Shown: piece after piece, positions 53,403 to 63,649 of the stretch
Position numbering within the stretch: position 1 is the stretch's first letter
Layout: each line of letters begins with the position of its first letter
Origin: Pelagicoccus sp. SDUM812003
Lineage (GTDB): Bacteria > Verrucomicrobiota > Verrucomicrobiia > Opitutales > Opitutaceae
Reading direction: 5' to 3'
Length of the DNA stretch: 64,000 bases
Assembly: GCF_031127815.1 (NCBI RefSeq)
Contig: NZ_JARXHY010000014.1
Coordinates: 52,501 to 116,500, forward strand
Translations under genes and position numbers: made by a program
The notes under the pieces: generated by a model
The model's input: only the letters and a program-made list of their open reading frames with translations
Database searches by the model: none
Told to the model about the DNA's origin: nothing

Positions 53403-54704
53403 TTAGCCGCGATCCGCGATCGGCACGTAGTCGCGAACGGCCGGGCCTTGATAGACCTGGCGGGGGCGGCTGATTCGTCCTTTCGGGTTGCTGGAAACCT
53501 CCATCCAGTTGGCCACCCAGCCTGGCATGCGGCCGATGGCGAACATCACGGTGAACATTTCCACCGGAATGCCGAGGGCTCGCATGATGATGCCGCTGTA
53601 GAAGTCGACGTTCGGATAGAGGTTGCGAGAGATGAAGTAATCGTCAGCCAGCGCAGCTTGCTCGAGCTTGCGAGCGATGTCCAAACAGGGATCGCTGATG
53701 CCGAGCTTGTTCAGCAGCTGATCGCAGGCCTTGCCGATGATCTTGGCGCGTGGATCGAAGTTCTTGTAGACGCGGTGACCGAAACCCATCAGGCGGCGAT
53801 TGCTTTTGCCGCTCTTGGCCTCCTCGATGAACTTGCTGCCGTCGTCGCCTTCCGCATGAATGGCTTCCAGCATCTGGATGACCGCGAGATTCGCTCCGCC
53901 GTGCAAAGGTCCCCAAAGAGCGGATACGCCTGCGGAGATGGAAGCGAAGAGATTCGCTCCCCCGGAGCCCACCATGCGCACGGTGGAGGTAGAGCAATTC
54001 TGCTCGTGGTCCGCATGCAGGAGCAAAATGAGATTCAGAGCGGACGCCTGGATGGTATCGCGAGGATACTCGTCGTACGGCTCGGAGAACATCATGTGCA
54101 AAAAGTTGTCGCAGTAGCCGATGTTCTTTTTCGGATACATGATCGGCAGACCTTGGCTCACGCGATAAACCGCCGCAGTGATGGTGCGCACCTTGGAAAT
54201 GGCGAAGGCCGCCGCCTTCTCGAAATTTTCCAAGTCCGTGGCGCGATCGTTGGTGGCCAGATGCGGATAGAAGCAAGCCAGCGAATTCATCATGGCCGCC
54301 AGGATCGACATGGGATTCGCGGAGCGCGGGTAGCCTTCGAAAATGCGGTGCATGCGCTCGTCGATCGCCGCGTTTTCTGAAATGAGGTTCGAGAAGTGGG
54401 CCCGCTGCTTCTTGGTGGGCAGCTCTCCGTTGATGATCAAATAGGCGCTCTCGATGAAGTCAGACTTCTCCGCCAGCTGCTCGATCGGGTAGCCGCGGTA
54501 GCGAAGGATGCCTTTTTCCCCGTCGATAAAGGTGATCTCGCTCTGGCACGACCCTGTGTTGCCGAAGCCCTCGTCGTAAGTAATGTAGCCGCCGCTCTTC
54601 GCACGCAGGGTACGCAGGTCGACCGCTCGCTCTTTTTCAGTGCCCTCGATGATCGGAAAGGACAGCTCTTGATCGTCTATTTTGAGAATGGCTTCTTTGC
54701 TCAT
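53403..54704 (-). CDS. gltA: citrate synthase (type I/II)
   Basis: This 433-residue enzyme joins acetyl-CoA and oxaloacetate at the entry to the citric acid cycle. It has a family-typical N-terminal segment ([21 protein letters not shown]), the histidine sites WGPLHGGAN (about 265-273) and [14 protein letters not shown] (about 306-319), and [10 protein letters not shown] with the catalytic aspartate. The C-terminus [17 protein letters not shown] is typical of the long, hexameric form. It ends in the terminator at 53336-53374. Confidence 0.96.
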   Translation of the reverse strand: MSKEAILKIDDQELSFPIIEGTEKERAVDLRTLRAKSGGYITYDEGFGNTGSCQSEITFIDGEKGILRYRGYPIEQLAEKSDFIESAYLIINGELPTKKQRAHFSNLISENAAIDERMHRIFEGYPRSANPMSILAAMMNSLACFYPHLATNDRATDLENFEKAAAFAISKVRTITAAVYRVSQGLPIMYPKKNIGYCDNFLHMMFSEPYDEYPRDTIQASALNLILLLHADHEQNCSTSTVRMVGSGGANLFASISAGVSALWGPLHGGANLAVIQMLEAIHAEGDDGSKFIEEAKSGKSNRRLMGFGHRVYKNFDPRAKIIGKACDQLLNKLGISDPCLDIARKLEQAALADDYFISRNLYPNVDFYSGIIMRALGIPVEMFTVMFAIGRMPGWVANWMEVSSNPKGRISRPRQVYQGPAVRDYVPIADRG

Positions 54705-54861
54705 TGTCAGGAAACTCGGAGTTGCAAGTTAGGCGTTGGCGGCGAATCAGGAAATCCTAATTCAAAGAAGACCAACTAATTACCCCGACATGCGGGTCAT
54801 GTAAAGTATCTGCTACCGACTTCGTAACTATTAGCTTTTCTGTTCGCTGTTTTCAGTTGGC

Positions 54862-55485
54862 CTAATCACACGAAGCCACGAAGTTCGCGTAGAGCTGCAG
54901 CCCATTCCGCTGGCTCTTTTCGGGGTGAAACTGACTGGCGAGCAGGGAGCCGACCGCTACGGAGCTGGTGAAGACGCCATCGTAGTCGGTGGTGGTCAAG
55001 GTGATAGATGGATCTTCCGGCAGGATATGGTAGCTGTGCACGAAGTAGAAGCGGTCCGTTTCGGGATCGAGCTCCTCCCAGTACGGGGAGCCTTCCTGCT
55101 GCAGCTTCGCGAAATTCCAGCCCATGTGCGGGATTTTAAATCCTGGACGCGACTTGAAGCGCACAACCTTTCCTGGCAGGACGCCAAGCCCCGTCACATC
55201 GTCTTCTTCCGAATGCTCGAACAGAGCCTGGAGACCGAGACAAACGCCCATGAAGGGACGCTGCTCCTTGACCCAGCCACGGATGAAGTCGTCGAAGGCC
55301 GCGGTCTTGAGGCCGTCAACGCAGTCGCGCAGCGCGCCCACGCCCGGCAAGATAAGCCCGCTCGCTTCTCCGACTTGCTCTGGACGAGTCACGATACGCG
55401 GCTGGGCGCCGATCTTCAGCAAGGCGTTTTCCACGCTGCGCAGATTTCCCATGCCGTAGTTGATGACAGCAATGTCTTTGCTCAT
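54862..55485 (-). CDS. hisH: imidazole glycerol phosphate synthase, glutaminase subunit (HisH)
   Basis: This 207-residue glutamine amidotransferase feeds ammonia to HisF in histidine synthesis. It has the opening YGMGNLRSVENAL (about 10-22), the nucleophile site GVCLGLQALFEHSEED (about 80-95) and the SQFHPEKSQRNG segment (catalytic His-Glu). It is the last of four his genes on this strand. hisA and hisF are not in the window. Confidence 0.96.
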   Translation of the reverse strand: MSKDIAVINYGMGNLRSVENALLKIGAQPRIVTRPEQVGEASGLILPGVGALRDCVDGLKTAAFDDFIRGWVKEQRPFMGVCLGLQALFEHSEEDDVTGLGVLPGKVVRFKSRPGFKIPHMGWNFAKLQQEGSPYWEELDPETDRFYFVHSYHILPEDPSITLTTTDYDGVFTSSVAVGSLLASQFHPEKSQRNGLQLYANFVASCD

Positions 55486-55525
55486 CTCGAAAAGTCTTAG
55501 GAGTTAATCAGAGTTCGGGAACGCT

Positions 55526-56122
55526 CTAAAGCATGCCCTTGGTCGAAGGAAGCCGTCCTTCCATGCGCGGATCGATACGCGAGGCGGCATCGATCGCTCG
55601 CGCCATGCACTTGAAGATGCTCTCCACGATGTGGTGCGGCTCTTCGCCATACTCCAACTCGATGTGCAGGTTCGCTCCCAGACTGTTGGAAAAGCCTCGG
55701 CAGAATTCCTTGATCAGGATGATGTTGAAATCGCGCACGTAGCTTGTCGGAGCGGACACCTTGTAGGCCAGGTAGGGCCGGTTGCCCAAATCGATGGCCA
55801 CCCGGGTGAGGCACTCGTCCATGGGCAGGATGAAAAAACCATAGCGCGTGATGCCCGACTTGTCGCCAAGCGCCTTCTTGAAGAGCTCGCCTAAAACGAT
55901 GCCAACATCCTCCACGGTGTGGTGGTAGTCGACCTCGATGTCTCCGTCCGCCTTCACCGTGAGGTCGAACAGTCCATGGCCCGCGAACAAGGTAAGCATG
56001 TGGTCGAAGAAAGGGATGCCAGTCGCGATGTCCGCTCTGCCCTTTCCGTCGACGTTCAGCTCTGCCGCGATACGGGTTTCCTTCGTATTGCGCTCGAGGG
56101 ATGCTATGCGTTCTTCAGCCAT
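55526..56122 (-). CDS. hisB: imidazoleglycerol-phosphate dehydratase (HisB)
   Basis: This 198-residue manganese enzyme, single-function type, makes imidazole acetol phosphate. The metal-binding motifs [17 protein letters not shown] (about 38-54) and [15 protein letters not shown] (about 65-79), and their second-half copies [20 protein letters not shown], are present. It overlaps the hisC end by 19 bp and is followed 40 bp later by hisH. Confidence 0.96.
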   Translation of the reverse strand: MAEERIASLERNTKETRIAAELNVDGKGRADIATGIPFFDHMLTLFAGHGLFDLTVKADGDIEVDYHHTVEDVGIVLGELFKKALGDKSGITRYGFFILPMDECLTRVAIDLGNRPYLAYKVSAPTSYVRDFNIILIKEFCRGFSNSLGANLHIELEYGEEPHHIVESIFKCMARAIDAASRIDPRMEGRLPSTKGML

Positions 56123-57198
56123 TTCGATATCGTTTCGCTCACGTGGAGCATCTGATCTTCGTCGCCCACACTGATACGCAGGAACGACGCAGTCAAGGGG
56201 CTGGACGGGAAATACCGCACCAGTATCTTGCGCTGCTTGAAGTATTCAAAAAGCCCTTGCGCCACTTCCGGACCCGTTTCCCCAGAGGCGTTCCGTGGCT
56301 CGACGAACAGGAAGTTGGATTGGGACGGATAGCAAAACCAGCCCAATGCTTCCCACTCCGCTCGGTAGAAGTCGCGGGTGCGCTTCACCTTTCCCACCAC
56401 CGCCTTCAGGTAGCTCTGGTCTCGAAGGGCCGCCAGGCCGCCAGCCTGAGTGAGTCGATTGACGTTGTAGCTATCTCGGACGCGATCGAGTATATCGACA
56501 ACCGAAGGATCCGCCATGGCGTAGCCTAGTCGCAAGCCCGCCAATCCGTAGGATTTGGAGAAGGTGCGCGTGACCACGAGATTCGGGAAGCGCGAAAGCA
56601 GATCCACGGCAGTCTCCTTCGCGAAATCCGCATACGCTTCGTCCACCACCACTATGCCATCGAAGCCTTCGATCACTTTGGCCAGCTCCTCGTTGGAAAA
56701 GCCGACACCAGTCGGAGCGTTGGGCGAAGTGATAAACAGGATACGCGCATCGAGCTCGATCAGCTCATCGATCGGCAACTCCATGCTGCGATCGAACGGG
56801 AGCTCCACCACGCCGGAGTTTTGAATGCCACAAAGAACTGGATACAAACTGTAGCTCGGCATCAGATAGCCGGCGGCTTTCTCGCAGGCGAACGCTCGCA
56901 CGAGGAGGTTTAGCAAGTCGTCCGACCCATTTCCAAAAATCAACTGATCAGGAGAAAGCCCGTGCAAGTTTGCTGCCGCTTCGCGAAGCGCCATGCTGCG
57001 AGGATCTGGATACAAACGCAGAGCATCTCCCATTGCCTCTTTCAAGGCTTCGTCCACCATCGGACTAGGTGGATAAGGGTTCTCGTTTGTATTCAGCTTA
57101 ACCCAACCCGTTCCTTTCGGTTGAAATCCGGGCGTATAGGCGTGCAGCTTGCGAACATGCGACAACGCGTATTCAGAAGGCGAATTCAAAGCGCTCAT
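56104..57198 (-). CDS. hisC: histidinol-phosphate aminotransferase (HisC)
   Basis: This 364-residue PLP-dependent aminotransferase has [14 protein letters not shown] (about residues 33-46), [23 protein letters not shown] and the PLP-lysine segment [17 protein letters not shown] (about 210-226). The start codon overlaps the hisD stop (ATGA, 57195-57198), so translation is coupled. hisB overlaps its end by 19 bp. Confidence 0.96.
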   Translation of the reverse strand: MSALNSPSEYALSHVRKLHAYTPGFQPKGTGWVKLNTNENPYPPSPMVDEALKEAMGDALRLYPDPRSMALREAAANLHGLSPDQLIFGNGSDDLLNLLVRAFACEKAAGYLMPSYSLYPVLCGIQNSGVVELPFDRSMELPIDELIELDARILFITSPNAPTGVGFSNEELAKVIEGFDGIVVVDEAYADFAKETAVDLLSRFPNLVVTRTFSKSYGLAGLRLGYAMADPSVVDILDRVRDSYNVNRLTQAGGLAALRDQSYLKAVVGKVKRTRDFYRAEWEALGWFCYPSQSNFLFVEPRNASGETGPEVAQGLFEYFKQRKILVRYFPSSPLTASFLRISVGDEDQMLHVSETISKWLKNA

Positions 57199-58490
57199 GA
57201 GCGCCTTTCTAAGCGTACCGAGACGGAACGTCCGTGCGCATCCAAACCTTCCATACGAGCAAAAGCCTCAACGGCGGAAGCCGCCTTTCCAAGAGCCGCC
57301 TTGCTGTACTTCACCAAGCTCGACCGACGCATGAAATCGCTGATCTGCAACCCGCTGTAGCACTGGCCGGAGCGACCGGTCGGCAGCTCGTGACTGGGCC
57401 CTGCCACGAAGTCTCCCAAAGCCGTGGCAGACCAGCCGCCTTGCATGATGGCTCCTGCAGTCGTTATGGATTTTATCAGCTTGGAGAATTGCTTTGGATC
57501 GACTTCCAGCTCCATGTGCTCGGGGGCGACGTAGTTCGCGACCTTCGCCGCGTCTTCGTACGTATCCACGATCACAGACATCAACCCGTCCTTGAGAACC
57601 GCCTTGATGGCGTCCTTACGCGAAAGGGTTTTCATCTGCTCGCGCATGGCGGCTCGGATCGCTTTCGTCTTATCCTTGGAAAGACTGACCAGAAAGATCT
57701 TTTCGCGGCCGGAGCCGTGCTCCGCTTGAGCGAGCAGGTCCGCGGCGACGAATTCGGGATCGGCATGATCGTCCGCGATCACCAGCAGCTCGCTGGGGCC
57801 GGGCAAAAGATCAACTCCGATCGTACCATAAACCTGTCGTTTAGCTTCCACCACAAAGGCGTTGCCCGGACCGTAGACCTTTAGCGCCGGCTTGATCGTT
57901 TCCGTTCCGTAAGCCATCGCTCCCACCGCCATGATTCCGCCAAAGCGATAGGCTTCCGTCACACCGGAGAGATACATCGCAGCCAAGCAGCCGTCGTTTA
58001 CCTTTCCTTCTGAATTGCAGGGCGTGAACGCCACGATCTCCTTCACCCCGGCCAGTTTAGCGAGGGAAGCTGTCATCACCACCGTGGATACAAGATCGCG
58101 CGGGATGTAGAGCCCGACTCGACCAAGCGGATAAAAGCGCTCGCCGATCGTCGCTCCGTGGGCGTTTTTCGCGGTCCAGGACTTGGGCAGCGCGTGGCGA
58201 TGAAACTCGGTCACGGAAGCGACGCTATGCTTGATCGCATCGACGTCGCTTTTAGGCAAACGCTTCACCGCCGCCTTCATTTCAGCGCGGCTGATTGGAA
58301 ACTGTTCGCTCTTTAGGGAAACGCCATCGATGCGGCCGAGCGCTTCTGCGACGCCGGCATCGCCCTTGACGCGCACGTCGTCCAGCACCGATGAAACAGC
58401 GTCGACGATGCTTTTCGGAACGGAAGAGGTTTCGCAAAACGCTTCGAGCTTTCCCCAGAAGGTTCGTGATTTGTAGGCCAAGTCTGCCAT
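57195..58490 (-). CDS. hisD: histidinol dehydrogenase (HisD)
   Basis: This 431-residue zinc enzyme performs the last two oxidations of histidine synthesis. It has the NAD-binding segment GVKEIVAFTPCNSEG, DLLPGPSELLVIADDHADPEF (about 230-250), LLAQAEHGSGREKIFLV (about 255-271) and GPSHELPTGRSGQCYSGL near the C-terminus. The ATG at 58490 gives a standard start; 14 more residues upstream are not conserved. It opens the hisD-hisC-hisB-hisH set. Confidence 0.95.
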   Translation of the reverse strand: MADLAYKSRTFWGKLEAFCETSSVPKSIVDAVSSVLDDVRVKGDAGVAEALGRIDGVSLKSEQFPISRAEMKAAVKRLPKSDVDAIKHSVASVTEFHRHALPKSWTAKNAHGATIGERFYPLGRVGLYIPRDLVSTVVMTASLAKLAGVKEIVAFTPCNSEGKVNDGCLAAMYLSGVTEAYRFGGIMAVGAMAYGTETIKPALKVYGPGNAFVVEAKRQVYGTIGVDLLPGPSELLVIADDHADPEFVAADLLAQAEHGSGREKIFLVSLSKDKTKAIRAAMREQMKTLSRKDAIKAVLKDGLMSVIVDTYEDAAKVANYVAPEHMELEVDPKQFSKLIKSITTAGAIMQGGWSATALGDFVAGPSHELPTGRSGQCYSGLQISDFMRRSSLVKYSKAALGKAASAVEAFARMEGLDAHGRSVSVRLERRS

Positions 58491-58592
58491 GGCCTCACTT
58501 TTGCAAGGGCGCAGCTCGCTTGGCAAAGACAATTTTGGCGCCTCGCTACTCGCGAAGGCGCCTGAAAAAATTGGAGACTGGGCTCGGGAGCG

Positions 58593-59372
58593 CTACTCGG
58601 TCAGCACTGGCACGTTGAAGCGATCCGTATCGAAGCTTTCGTTGATGTCGATGGATGTGTAGGTGATCTCGATGGTCTGCACTCCGAATTGAGTGATGAA
58701 CTTGGCCACCAGCTTTTCCGGGAAGCGAACTCCGTCCACCCACTGCTCACCGCTGGTGGTCATGATCGCGCCGTTCTGATTGATCATGTGAACCACTTCG
58801 CCCGTCTCCCTGTCGATGTAACGATGGAAGCCGCGACTGCGTCCGTGGGCATAGTACAGCACCACCAGCTCGCGACCATCGATGGTCTCCGTGCCAAGAT
58901 ATTCAATACGTCCGTTGCGCACCGGCGGCGTATTCAAAAAACTCAGTGTATCCGCCACCGTCGCCTGCATGGCCCGAAGCTCCTGCAGCTGGTAGATGTT
59001 GAGAGTCCAGGATCCCGGCTGGTCCACACGTTCCACCTTCTGCCATGCTTCCGTACGATTGAGCGTGGAGGTCTCCTTCTGGTTCCCAATCACCGATATG
59101 GCCTGGTGATAATTCGGTTTCATGAAGATCGACTCGATCGTGCCCGACTGCCCGTTTCCATAAACCAGCACGCCCTTGTAGTGAATAGACTTCACCGCGT
59201 TGAGAGCCTTCTCGCCGCCGAGGTACTGACGGGCCTTGGCTACCGTTTCCTTAACAATGGCGGCCGCTTCCTCCGGCGAAACCTGAGGCTGCTTTACCTC
59301 CGCTTCCTGCGCCGAAACGGGGCCGATAAAAACAAGCGATACAATCGAAAGGAATACTGCGAATCGATTCAT
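58593..59372 (-). CDS. secreted protein of unknown function, lipoprotein-sorting-like fold
   Basis: This 259-residue protein has a signal peptide (about 1-21, ending VSAQ). The core (about 50-255) carries strands such as ALNAVKSIHYKGVLVYGNGQSG, then YLGTETIDGRELVVLYYAHG and IDRETGEVVHMINQNGAIMTT. This pattern resembles the LolA/outer-membrane lipoprotein-sorting fold or related peptidase-linked domains. I could not assign a precise family. It lies between guaA and hisD on the same strand. Confidence 0.65.
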   Translation of the reverse strand: MNRFAVFLSIVSLVFIGPVSAQEAEVKQPQVSPEEAAAIVKETVAKARQYLGGEKALNAVKSIHYKGVLVYGNGQSGTIESIFMKPNYHQAISVIGNQKETSTLNRTEAWQKVERVDQPGSWTLNIYQLQELRAMQATVADTLSFLNTPPVRNGRIEYLGTETIDGRELVVLYYAHGRSRGFHRYIDRETGEVVHMINQNGAIMTTSGEQWVDGVRFPEKLVAKFITQFGVQTIEITYTSIDINESFDTDRFNVPVLTE

Positions 59373-59462
59373 AAGAAATGTTCTGGGGTTGTTTTGGGGG
59401 ACGCGGAGGGCGGCTTGGCGACTCCTCCGCGAAGCGGAAACTTCAGCAAGGAAAAGCGCGCG

Positions 59463-61004
59463 CTACTCCCACTCGATGGTGCCAGGAGGCTTGGAGCTGA
59501 TATCGTAGACCACGCGATTGACGCCTTCCACCTCGTTGATGATTCGCGTGGAAACCTGCTGCAGCACTTCGTAAGGCACGCGTACCCAATCGGCGGTCAT
59601 GGCGTCCTTGCTCTCCACCACGCGGATGGCGATCACGTTGTCATAGGTGCGCTCGTCTCCCATCACTCCAACCGTGCGGACCGGGAGGAACACACAGAAG
59701 GACTGCCAGACCTTGTAATAAAGGTCCGACTCCATCATGGCTTCGTGCAAGATGGCGTCCGCCTTGCGCAGCACGTCGAGGTTTCGCTTGGTGATTTCGC
59801 CCAGCACGCGCACCCCTAGGCCAGGACCGGGGAACGGCTGGCGCCAAACGACTTCCTTGGGCAGGCCGAGCTCGGTGCCGAGGGCTCGTACCTCGTCCTT
59901 GAACAGTTCGCGAAGCGGCTCCAGCAGTTTGAACTTCATGCTCTTCGGCAAACCACCCACGTTGTGGTGGCTCTTGATGGTGGCCGCAGGATTGCCGTCG
60001 ATGGAGACGCTCTCGATCACGTCCGGATAAAGCGTGCCTTGAGCAAGAAACTTCGCCTCGCCGATGCGCTTGAGCGATTCCTGAAAGACTTGCACGAAGG
60101 TGTTGCCGATGATCTTGCGCTTCTTCTCCGGGTCCGAGACTCCCTTGAGCTTGGCGAGAAACTTGGAACCAGCCCGGGCCACCCGCACGTCCATGTTGAA
60201 GTGACGCTTGTAGAGATCCACTACCAGTTCGCGCTCGTTCTGACGCAGCAGACCGTTATCGACAAACACGCAGGTAAGCTGGCGGCCGATGGCTTTGTGT
60301 ATCAAGGCTGCCGCTACAGACGAGTCAACGCCCCCGCTCAAGCCGAGCAAAACGCGGTCCTCGCCTACCGTGTCACGTATTCTCTGAATGGATTCACGCG
60401 CCAAGTCCGCCATGGACCAGTCGCCAGCGCAGCCGCAAATCTTGCGCAGAAAGTTTTCCAGAATGTTGATGCCGCCTTGGGAGTGGTCCACCTCCGGGTG
60501 AAACTGAATGCCATAGATCTTGCGCTTCTCGTCCGCGATGGCGGCAAAGCTGGAATTTTCGGTCGACGCGACCGCCTTGAATCCGGTCGGCAGCTTCGCG
60601 AGGCGATCGCCGTGCGAATTCCAGACACGCAGCTTGTTCGGCAGACCGCGAAAGAGGCTACCTTTTATCTTCACGTTGAGCGTGCCGTGCCCGTATTCGC
60701 GTTCGCGGCTCTTCTCCACCTTGCCATCGAGCAAATGGGCGATCAGCTGGACCCCGTAGCAGATGCCGAGAACTGGCACGCCCAGCTTGAAGATGGCGCT
60801 ATCCGCCTTGGGAGAATTCGGGGCGAGCACACTGGAGGGACCGCCCGACAGGATGACGCCCACCACGCCATCCTTCTTCAATTGCTTCGCCGAGGTCTTG
60901 TAGGAGTAGATCTTGGAGTACACATTGCATTCGCGAATGCGACGAGCGATGACTTGCGTGTATTGTGACCCAAAATCGAGTACGGCGATGGTTTGGTGCT
61001 TCAT
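59463..61004 (-). CDS. guaA: GMP synthase, glutamine-hydrolysing (GuaA)
   Basis: This 513-residue enzyme converts XMP to GMP. The N-terminal amidotransferase has [13 protein letters not shown] (nucleophile Cys, about 77-89) and the [10 protein letters not shown] segment. The ATP-pyrophosphatase domain has [16 protein letters not shown] (about 217-232), and the dimerisation domain ends in PPGTIEWE. Length and motifs are normal. Confidence 0.97.
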   Translation of the reverse strand: MKHQTIAVLDFGSQYTQVIARRIRECNVYSKIYSYKTSAKQLKKDGVVGVILSGGPSSVLAPNSPKADSAIFKLGVPVLGICYGVQLIAHLLDGKVEKSREREYGHGTLNVKIKGSLFRGLPNKLRVWNSHGDRLAKLPTGFKAVASTENSSFAAIADEKRKIYGIQFHPEVDHSQGGINILENFLRKICGCAGDWSMADLARESIQRIRDTVGEDRVLLGLSGGVDSSVAAALIHKAIGRQLTCVFVDNGLLRQNERELVVDLYKRHFNMDVRVARAGSKFLAKLKGVSDPEKKRKIIGNTFVQVFQESLKRIGEAKFLAQGTLYPDVIESVSIDGNPAATIKSHHNVGGLPKSMKFKLLEPLRELFKDEVRALGTELGLPKEVVWRQPFPGPGLGVRVLGEITKRNLDVLRKADAILHEAMMESDLYYKVWQSFCVFLPVRTVGVMGDERTYDNVIAIRVVESKDAMTADWVRVPYEVLQQVSTRIINEVEGVNRVVYDISSKPPGTIEWE

Positions 61005-61072
61005 AGATGTAAATGGAAATTAAACTAGCTTCGCGGTGGGCTTGTCACTCGTTTTCAACCGCCAACGGCGGC

Positions 61073-61306
61073 TTAAAACGATAGTTCGAAATTCTTGTAT
61101 CCGCATTTTGGACATCGCTCCCCCTCCGAGGCGTCCCGTTTACGGATCGAGTACAGGTTTCCACAGCGCACGCAGTGGAATACCTTTCGCTTTCTTCGCG
61201 CGTCAAACAGCTGCTTGTCCCTCTTCTCGTAGTAGAACCACAGGACCGAAATCGCCAGAAGGGCTGATCCAGTGTAGAGGATGAGAAACCAGGTGAAAGA
61301 ATGCAT
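61073..61306 (-). CDS. small membrane protein with a zinc ribbon
   Basis: This 77-residue protein has one N-terminal membrane segment (about 5-24). A basic stretch (RDKQLFDARRKRK) and a zinc-ribbon-like pair of CxxC motifs (C45-C48: CVRCG; C65-C68: CPKCG) follow, ending near the C-terminus. This layout is typical of small anchored zinc proteins of unknown function. It lies 67 bp after the alpha operon and 68 bp before guaA on the same strand. Confidence 0.82.
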   Translation of the reverse strand: MHSFTWFLILYTGSALLAISVLWFYYEKRDKQLFDARRKRKVFHCVRCGNLYSIRKRDASEGERCPKCGYKNFELSF

Positions 61307-61315
61307 CGAAGAGGT

Positions 61316-61361
61316 TCTTAAAAACGCGAAAATGCGTCCTTCGCGGAAGAACGCATTTTCG
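61316..61361 (-). terminator. intrinsic terminator of the alpha ribosomal operon
   Basis: On the minus strand a perfect 11-bp stem (CGAAAATGCGT with ACGCATTTTCG, 61327-61361) is followed by a short GCG and then TTTTTAAG. It lies about 30 bp after the rplQ stop and just before the zinc-ribbon gene. Confidence 0.78.
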
Positions 61362-61390
61362 AAAATGAAAAAGAAGTGTGAGAACCAGCC

Positions 61391-61894
61391 TTACTTGGCT
61401 TCTTCTGTCTTCGCTTCTTCCGCGGCAGCGCCTTCGGCCTCGGCTGCGGGCTCTTCCTTCTTCGGCTCTTCAACCGGAGCGGCTGGCTTGTCAGCCTTCT
61501 TTGCCTTGGACTTGCCCTTCTTGGCGTAGCCTTCGTCGTCCGCGTCGATCAGCTCGATCAACGCCATTTCGGCGGCGTCGCCACGGCGTGTACCGATTTT
61601 GTAGATACGCGTGTATCCACCGTTGCGATCGGCGAACTGCTCAGCCTTTTCGTCGAAGAGCGTGTGCACCGCGTCAGCGTCGCGAACGCGAGAGATGGCT
61701 ATACGACGATCGTGCAGGCTACCCTTCTTGGCCAGGGTGATGACCTTCTCGACGAACGGACGAAGCGCCTTCGCCTTCTTCAGAGTGGTCTTGATGCGGC
61801 CGTGCTGGATGAGAGCGGTTGAAAGATTGGCGAGCAGAGCTTCACGATGCTCCTTTTTGACGCCGAGTTGATTACGATGCTTGCGGTGACGCAT
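61391..61894 (-). CDS. rplQ: 50S ribosomal protein L17
   Basis: This 167-residue L17 starts with the family motif [28 protein letters not shown] and keeps [26 protein letters not shown] (about 33-58) and [24 protein letters not shown]. The tail after about residue 120 is an unusual Lys/Ala/Glu/Pro-rich extension, longer than in E. coli. It is the last gene of the rpsK-rpsD-rpoA-rplQ set and is followed by the terminator at 61316-61361. Confidence 0.97.
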   Translation of the reverse strand: MRHRKHRNQLGVKKEHREALLANLSTALIQHGRIKTTLKKAKALRPFVEKVITLAKKGSLHDRRIAISRVRDADAVHTLFDEKAEQFADRNGGYTRIYKIGTRRGDAAEMALIELIDADDEGYAKKGKSKAKKADKPAAPVEEPKKEEPAAEAEGAAAEEAKTEEAK

Positions 61895-61920
61895 GGCGGT
61901 CTAGAGTAAGTTGTTTAGAA

Positions 61921-62922
61921 TTAGAGCTCCTTCTTCGAGTCGAGAAGACGCTCGTCAAATTTCATTCCAAGCGAGAGTCCGAGCGACTCCAGCTTGTCCT
62001 TGATTTCGTTAAGCGACTTCTTGCCGAAGTTGCGGTACTTGAGCATTTCCTGCTCACTCTTCATCGCGAGCTCACCCACAGTGGTGATGTTCGCATTGTT
62101 CAAGCAGTTCGCAGCGCGAACGGAGAGCTCGATCTCGTTGACGCTCATGTTGAGCAGCTTGCGCAGCTTGTTCTGCTCTTCGCTCACTTCGCCGCCTTCG
62201 TCTTCGAACTCGTAGTTCTCGTCGGAAACGTTGTCGAACACGTCGAGGTGATGCTTGAGAATGGCGGAAGCCTGCTTGAGAGCGTCGTCCGGAGTGATGC
62301 GGCCATCCGTCCAGATTTCGAGAATCAGCTTGTCGTAGTCGGTGATCTGGCCGACGCGAGTCGCTTCGACAGAGTACTTCACGAGGGTGACAGGGCTGAA
62401 AAGTGAGTCGATGGCGATCACGCCGATCGGCTCGTCCTCATCCTTGTTGTCCTCGCCTGGGCAGTAGCCACGACCGACTTTCACTTCGAGCTCCGCAGTG
62501 AACGGCATCTCGCGGTCCAAGGTACAGATGACCTGGTCCGGGTTGATGACTTCCACGTTGGAGTCCGGCTGGATATCGCCAGCGGTGATCGCTCCAGCGC
62601 GGTTGGTGTTGATCATCAGCTTGACGCCTTCGCGCTTGTGGCAAACGAGCAATACCTTCTTCAGGTTCAGAACGATGTCGGTGACGTCTTCCACGATTCC
62701 GTCTACGCTCTGGAACTCGTGGCTAACTCCCTCGATCTTGACCGAAGAAATCGCCGCGCCTTCGATGGAGCTCAACAGAACGCGGCGCAGGGAGTTGCCG
62801 ATCGTGTGACCATAACCCGCTTCGAAGGGTTCAGCGTGGAACGTTGCGTAAGTAGCGGAGGAACCCTCCTCTACTTTCACAAGACGATTTGGCAGTTCGA
62901 ACTTTCCAATACGTTTCGGCAT
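61921..62922 (-). CDS. rpoA: DNA-directed RNA polymerase subunit alpha
   Basis: This 333-residue alpha subunit keeps the assembly domain (EPFEAGYGHTIGNSLRRVLLSSIEGAAI, about 32-59), the flexible linker and the C-terminal domain that contacts UP elements (ELSVRAANCLNNANITTVGELAMKSEQEMLKYRNFGKKSLNEIKDKL, about 267-313). The conserved Arg and Asn of that domain are relevant to the UP-element-like tracts of the rRNA promoters. Confidence 0.98.
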   Translation of the reverse strand: MPKRIGKFELPNRLVKVEEGSSATYATFHAEPFEAGYGHTIGNSLRRVLLSSIEGAAISSVKIEGVSHEFQSVDGIVEDVTDIVLNLKKVLLVCHKREGVKLMINTNRAGAITAGDIQPDSNVEVINPDQVICTLDREMPFTAELEVKVGRGYCPGEDNKDEDEPIGVIAIDSLFSPVTLVKYSVEATRVGQITDYDKLILEIWTDGRITPDDALKQASAILKHHLDVFDNVSDENYEFEDEGGEVSEEQNKLRKLLNMSVNEIELSVRAANCLNNANITTVGELAMKSEQEMLKYRNFGKKSLNEIKDKLESLGLSLGMKFDERLLDSKKEL

Positions 62923-62991
62923 GTTGCGTTATGGTCTTTGGATGGGCTGGGAATTAGTTGGTCGAAAGAGTGAGATGATAAACAATCGCGA

Positions 62992-63603
62992 TTAGAAGCG
63001 GCTGTAGAACTCTACGATGAGCTGCTCGTTGATGCTTTGCTCGAGCTCTTCACGGTTCGGCAAGCGATTGACGGTACCGCGGAAAGCTTCGTCCTGACGG
63101 GTCATCCAGTCGGGTACGTTGCGCAGTCGATTCGCTTCCATGTTGCGAGTGGCGAGCTGACGGGAAGAGGTGGTATTGCGCACTTCAATCTCATCGCCTG
63201 GCTTTACCTGGAAGCTAGGGATGTCGACCTTCTGACCATTCACCAGCACATGGCCGTGGTTTACGAACTGGCGGGACGCCTTGCGGGTCTTGGTGAAGCC
63301 AAGCAGGTAAACGATGCTATCCAAACGCGTCTCGAGGAGCTGAAGGAAGATGGTACCCGTCACCCCGCGCTGCGCCTTGGCGCGATCGAAGGTGCGACGG
63401 AACTGCTTTTCCATCAGACCGTACATGAAGCGCAGCTTCTGCTTTTCGCCCAAGCCGATCGAATACTCGGACTGCTTGCGACGCAGACGCGGACCGTGCT
63501 GGCCGGGTGGATAGTTGCGCTTTTCGAGAGACTTGTTGGAGCCGAAAATGGGCTGACCGAAACGTCTGCTGATCTTGGTAGTTGGACCGGTATAGCGAGC
63601 CAT
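62992..63603 (-). CDS. rpsD: 30S ribosomal protein S4
   Basis: This 203-residue S4 has MARYTGPTTKISRRFGQPI at the start and the S4 RNA-binding domain with LETRLDSIVYLLGFTKTRKASRQFVNHGHVLVNG (about 96-129). The N-terminal zinc cysteines are absent, so this is the C-minus form. The order with rpoA and rplQ is the standard alpha operon. Confidence 0.98.
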   Translation of the reverse strand: MARYTGPTTKISRRFGQPIFGSNKSLEKRNYPPGQHGPRLRRKQSEYSIGLGEKQKLRFMYGLMEKQFRRTFDRAKAQRGVTGTIFLQLLETRLDSIVYLLGFTKTRKASRQFVNHGHVLVNGQKVDIPSFQVKPGDEIEVRNTTSSRQLATRNMEANRLRNVPDWMTRQDEAFRGTVNRLPNREELEQSINEQLIVEFYSRF

Positions 63604-63649
63604 GAGATCTAGATATAAAGATTAACGATTGATGCGAACGCCATGCGCA

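Noticed and set aside
54705-54861. A gltA promoter with TTTACA and TAATTA 17 bp apart
   Set aside because: The -10 matches TATAAT poorly and only one candidate was found, so it is not claimed.
60926-60950. 14-bp palindrome GCATTCGCGAATGC inside guaA resembling the arms of the inverted repeat at 13834
   Set aside because: It lies in conserved coding sequence and is explained by the codons of a conserved RIRECN segment.
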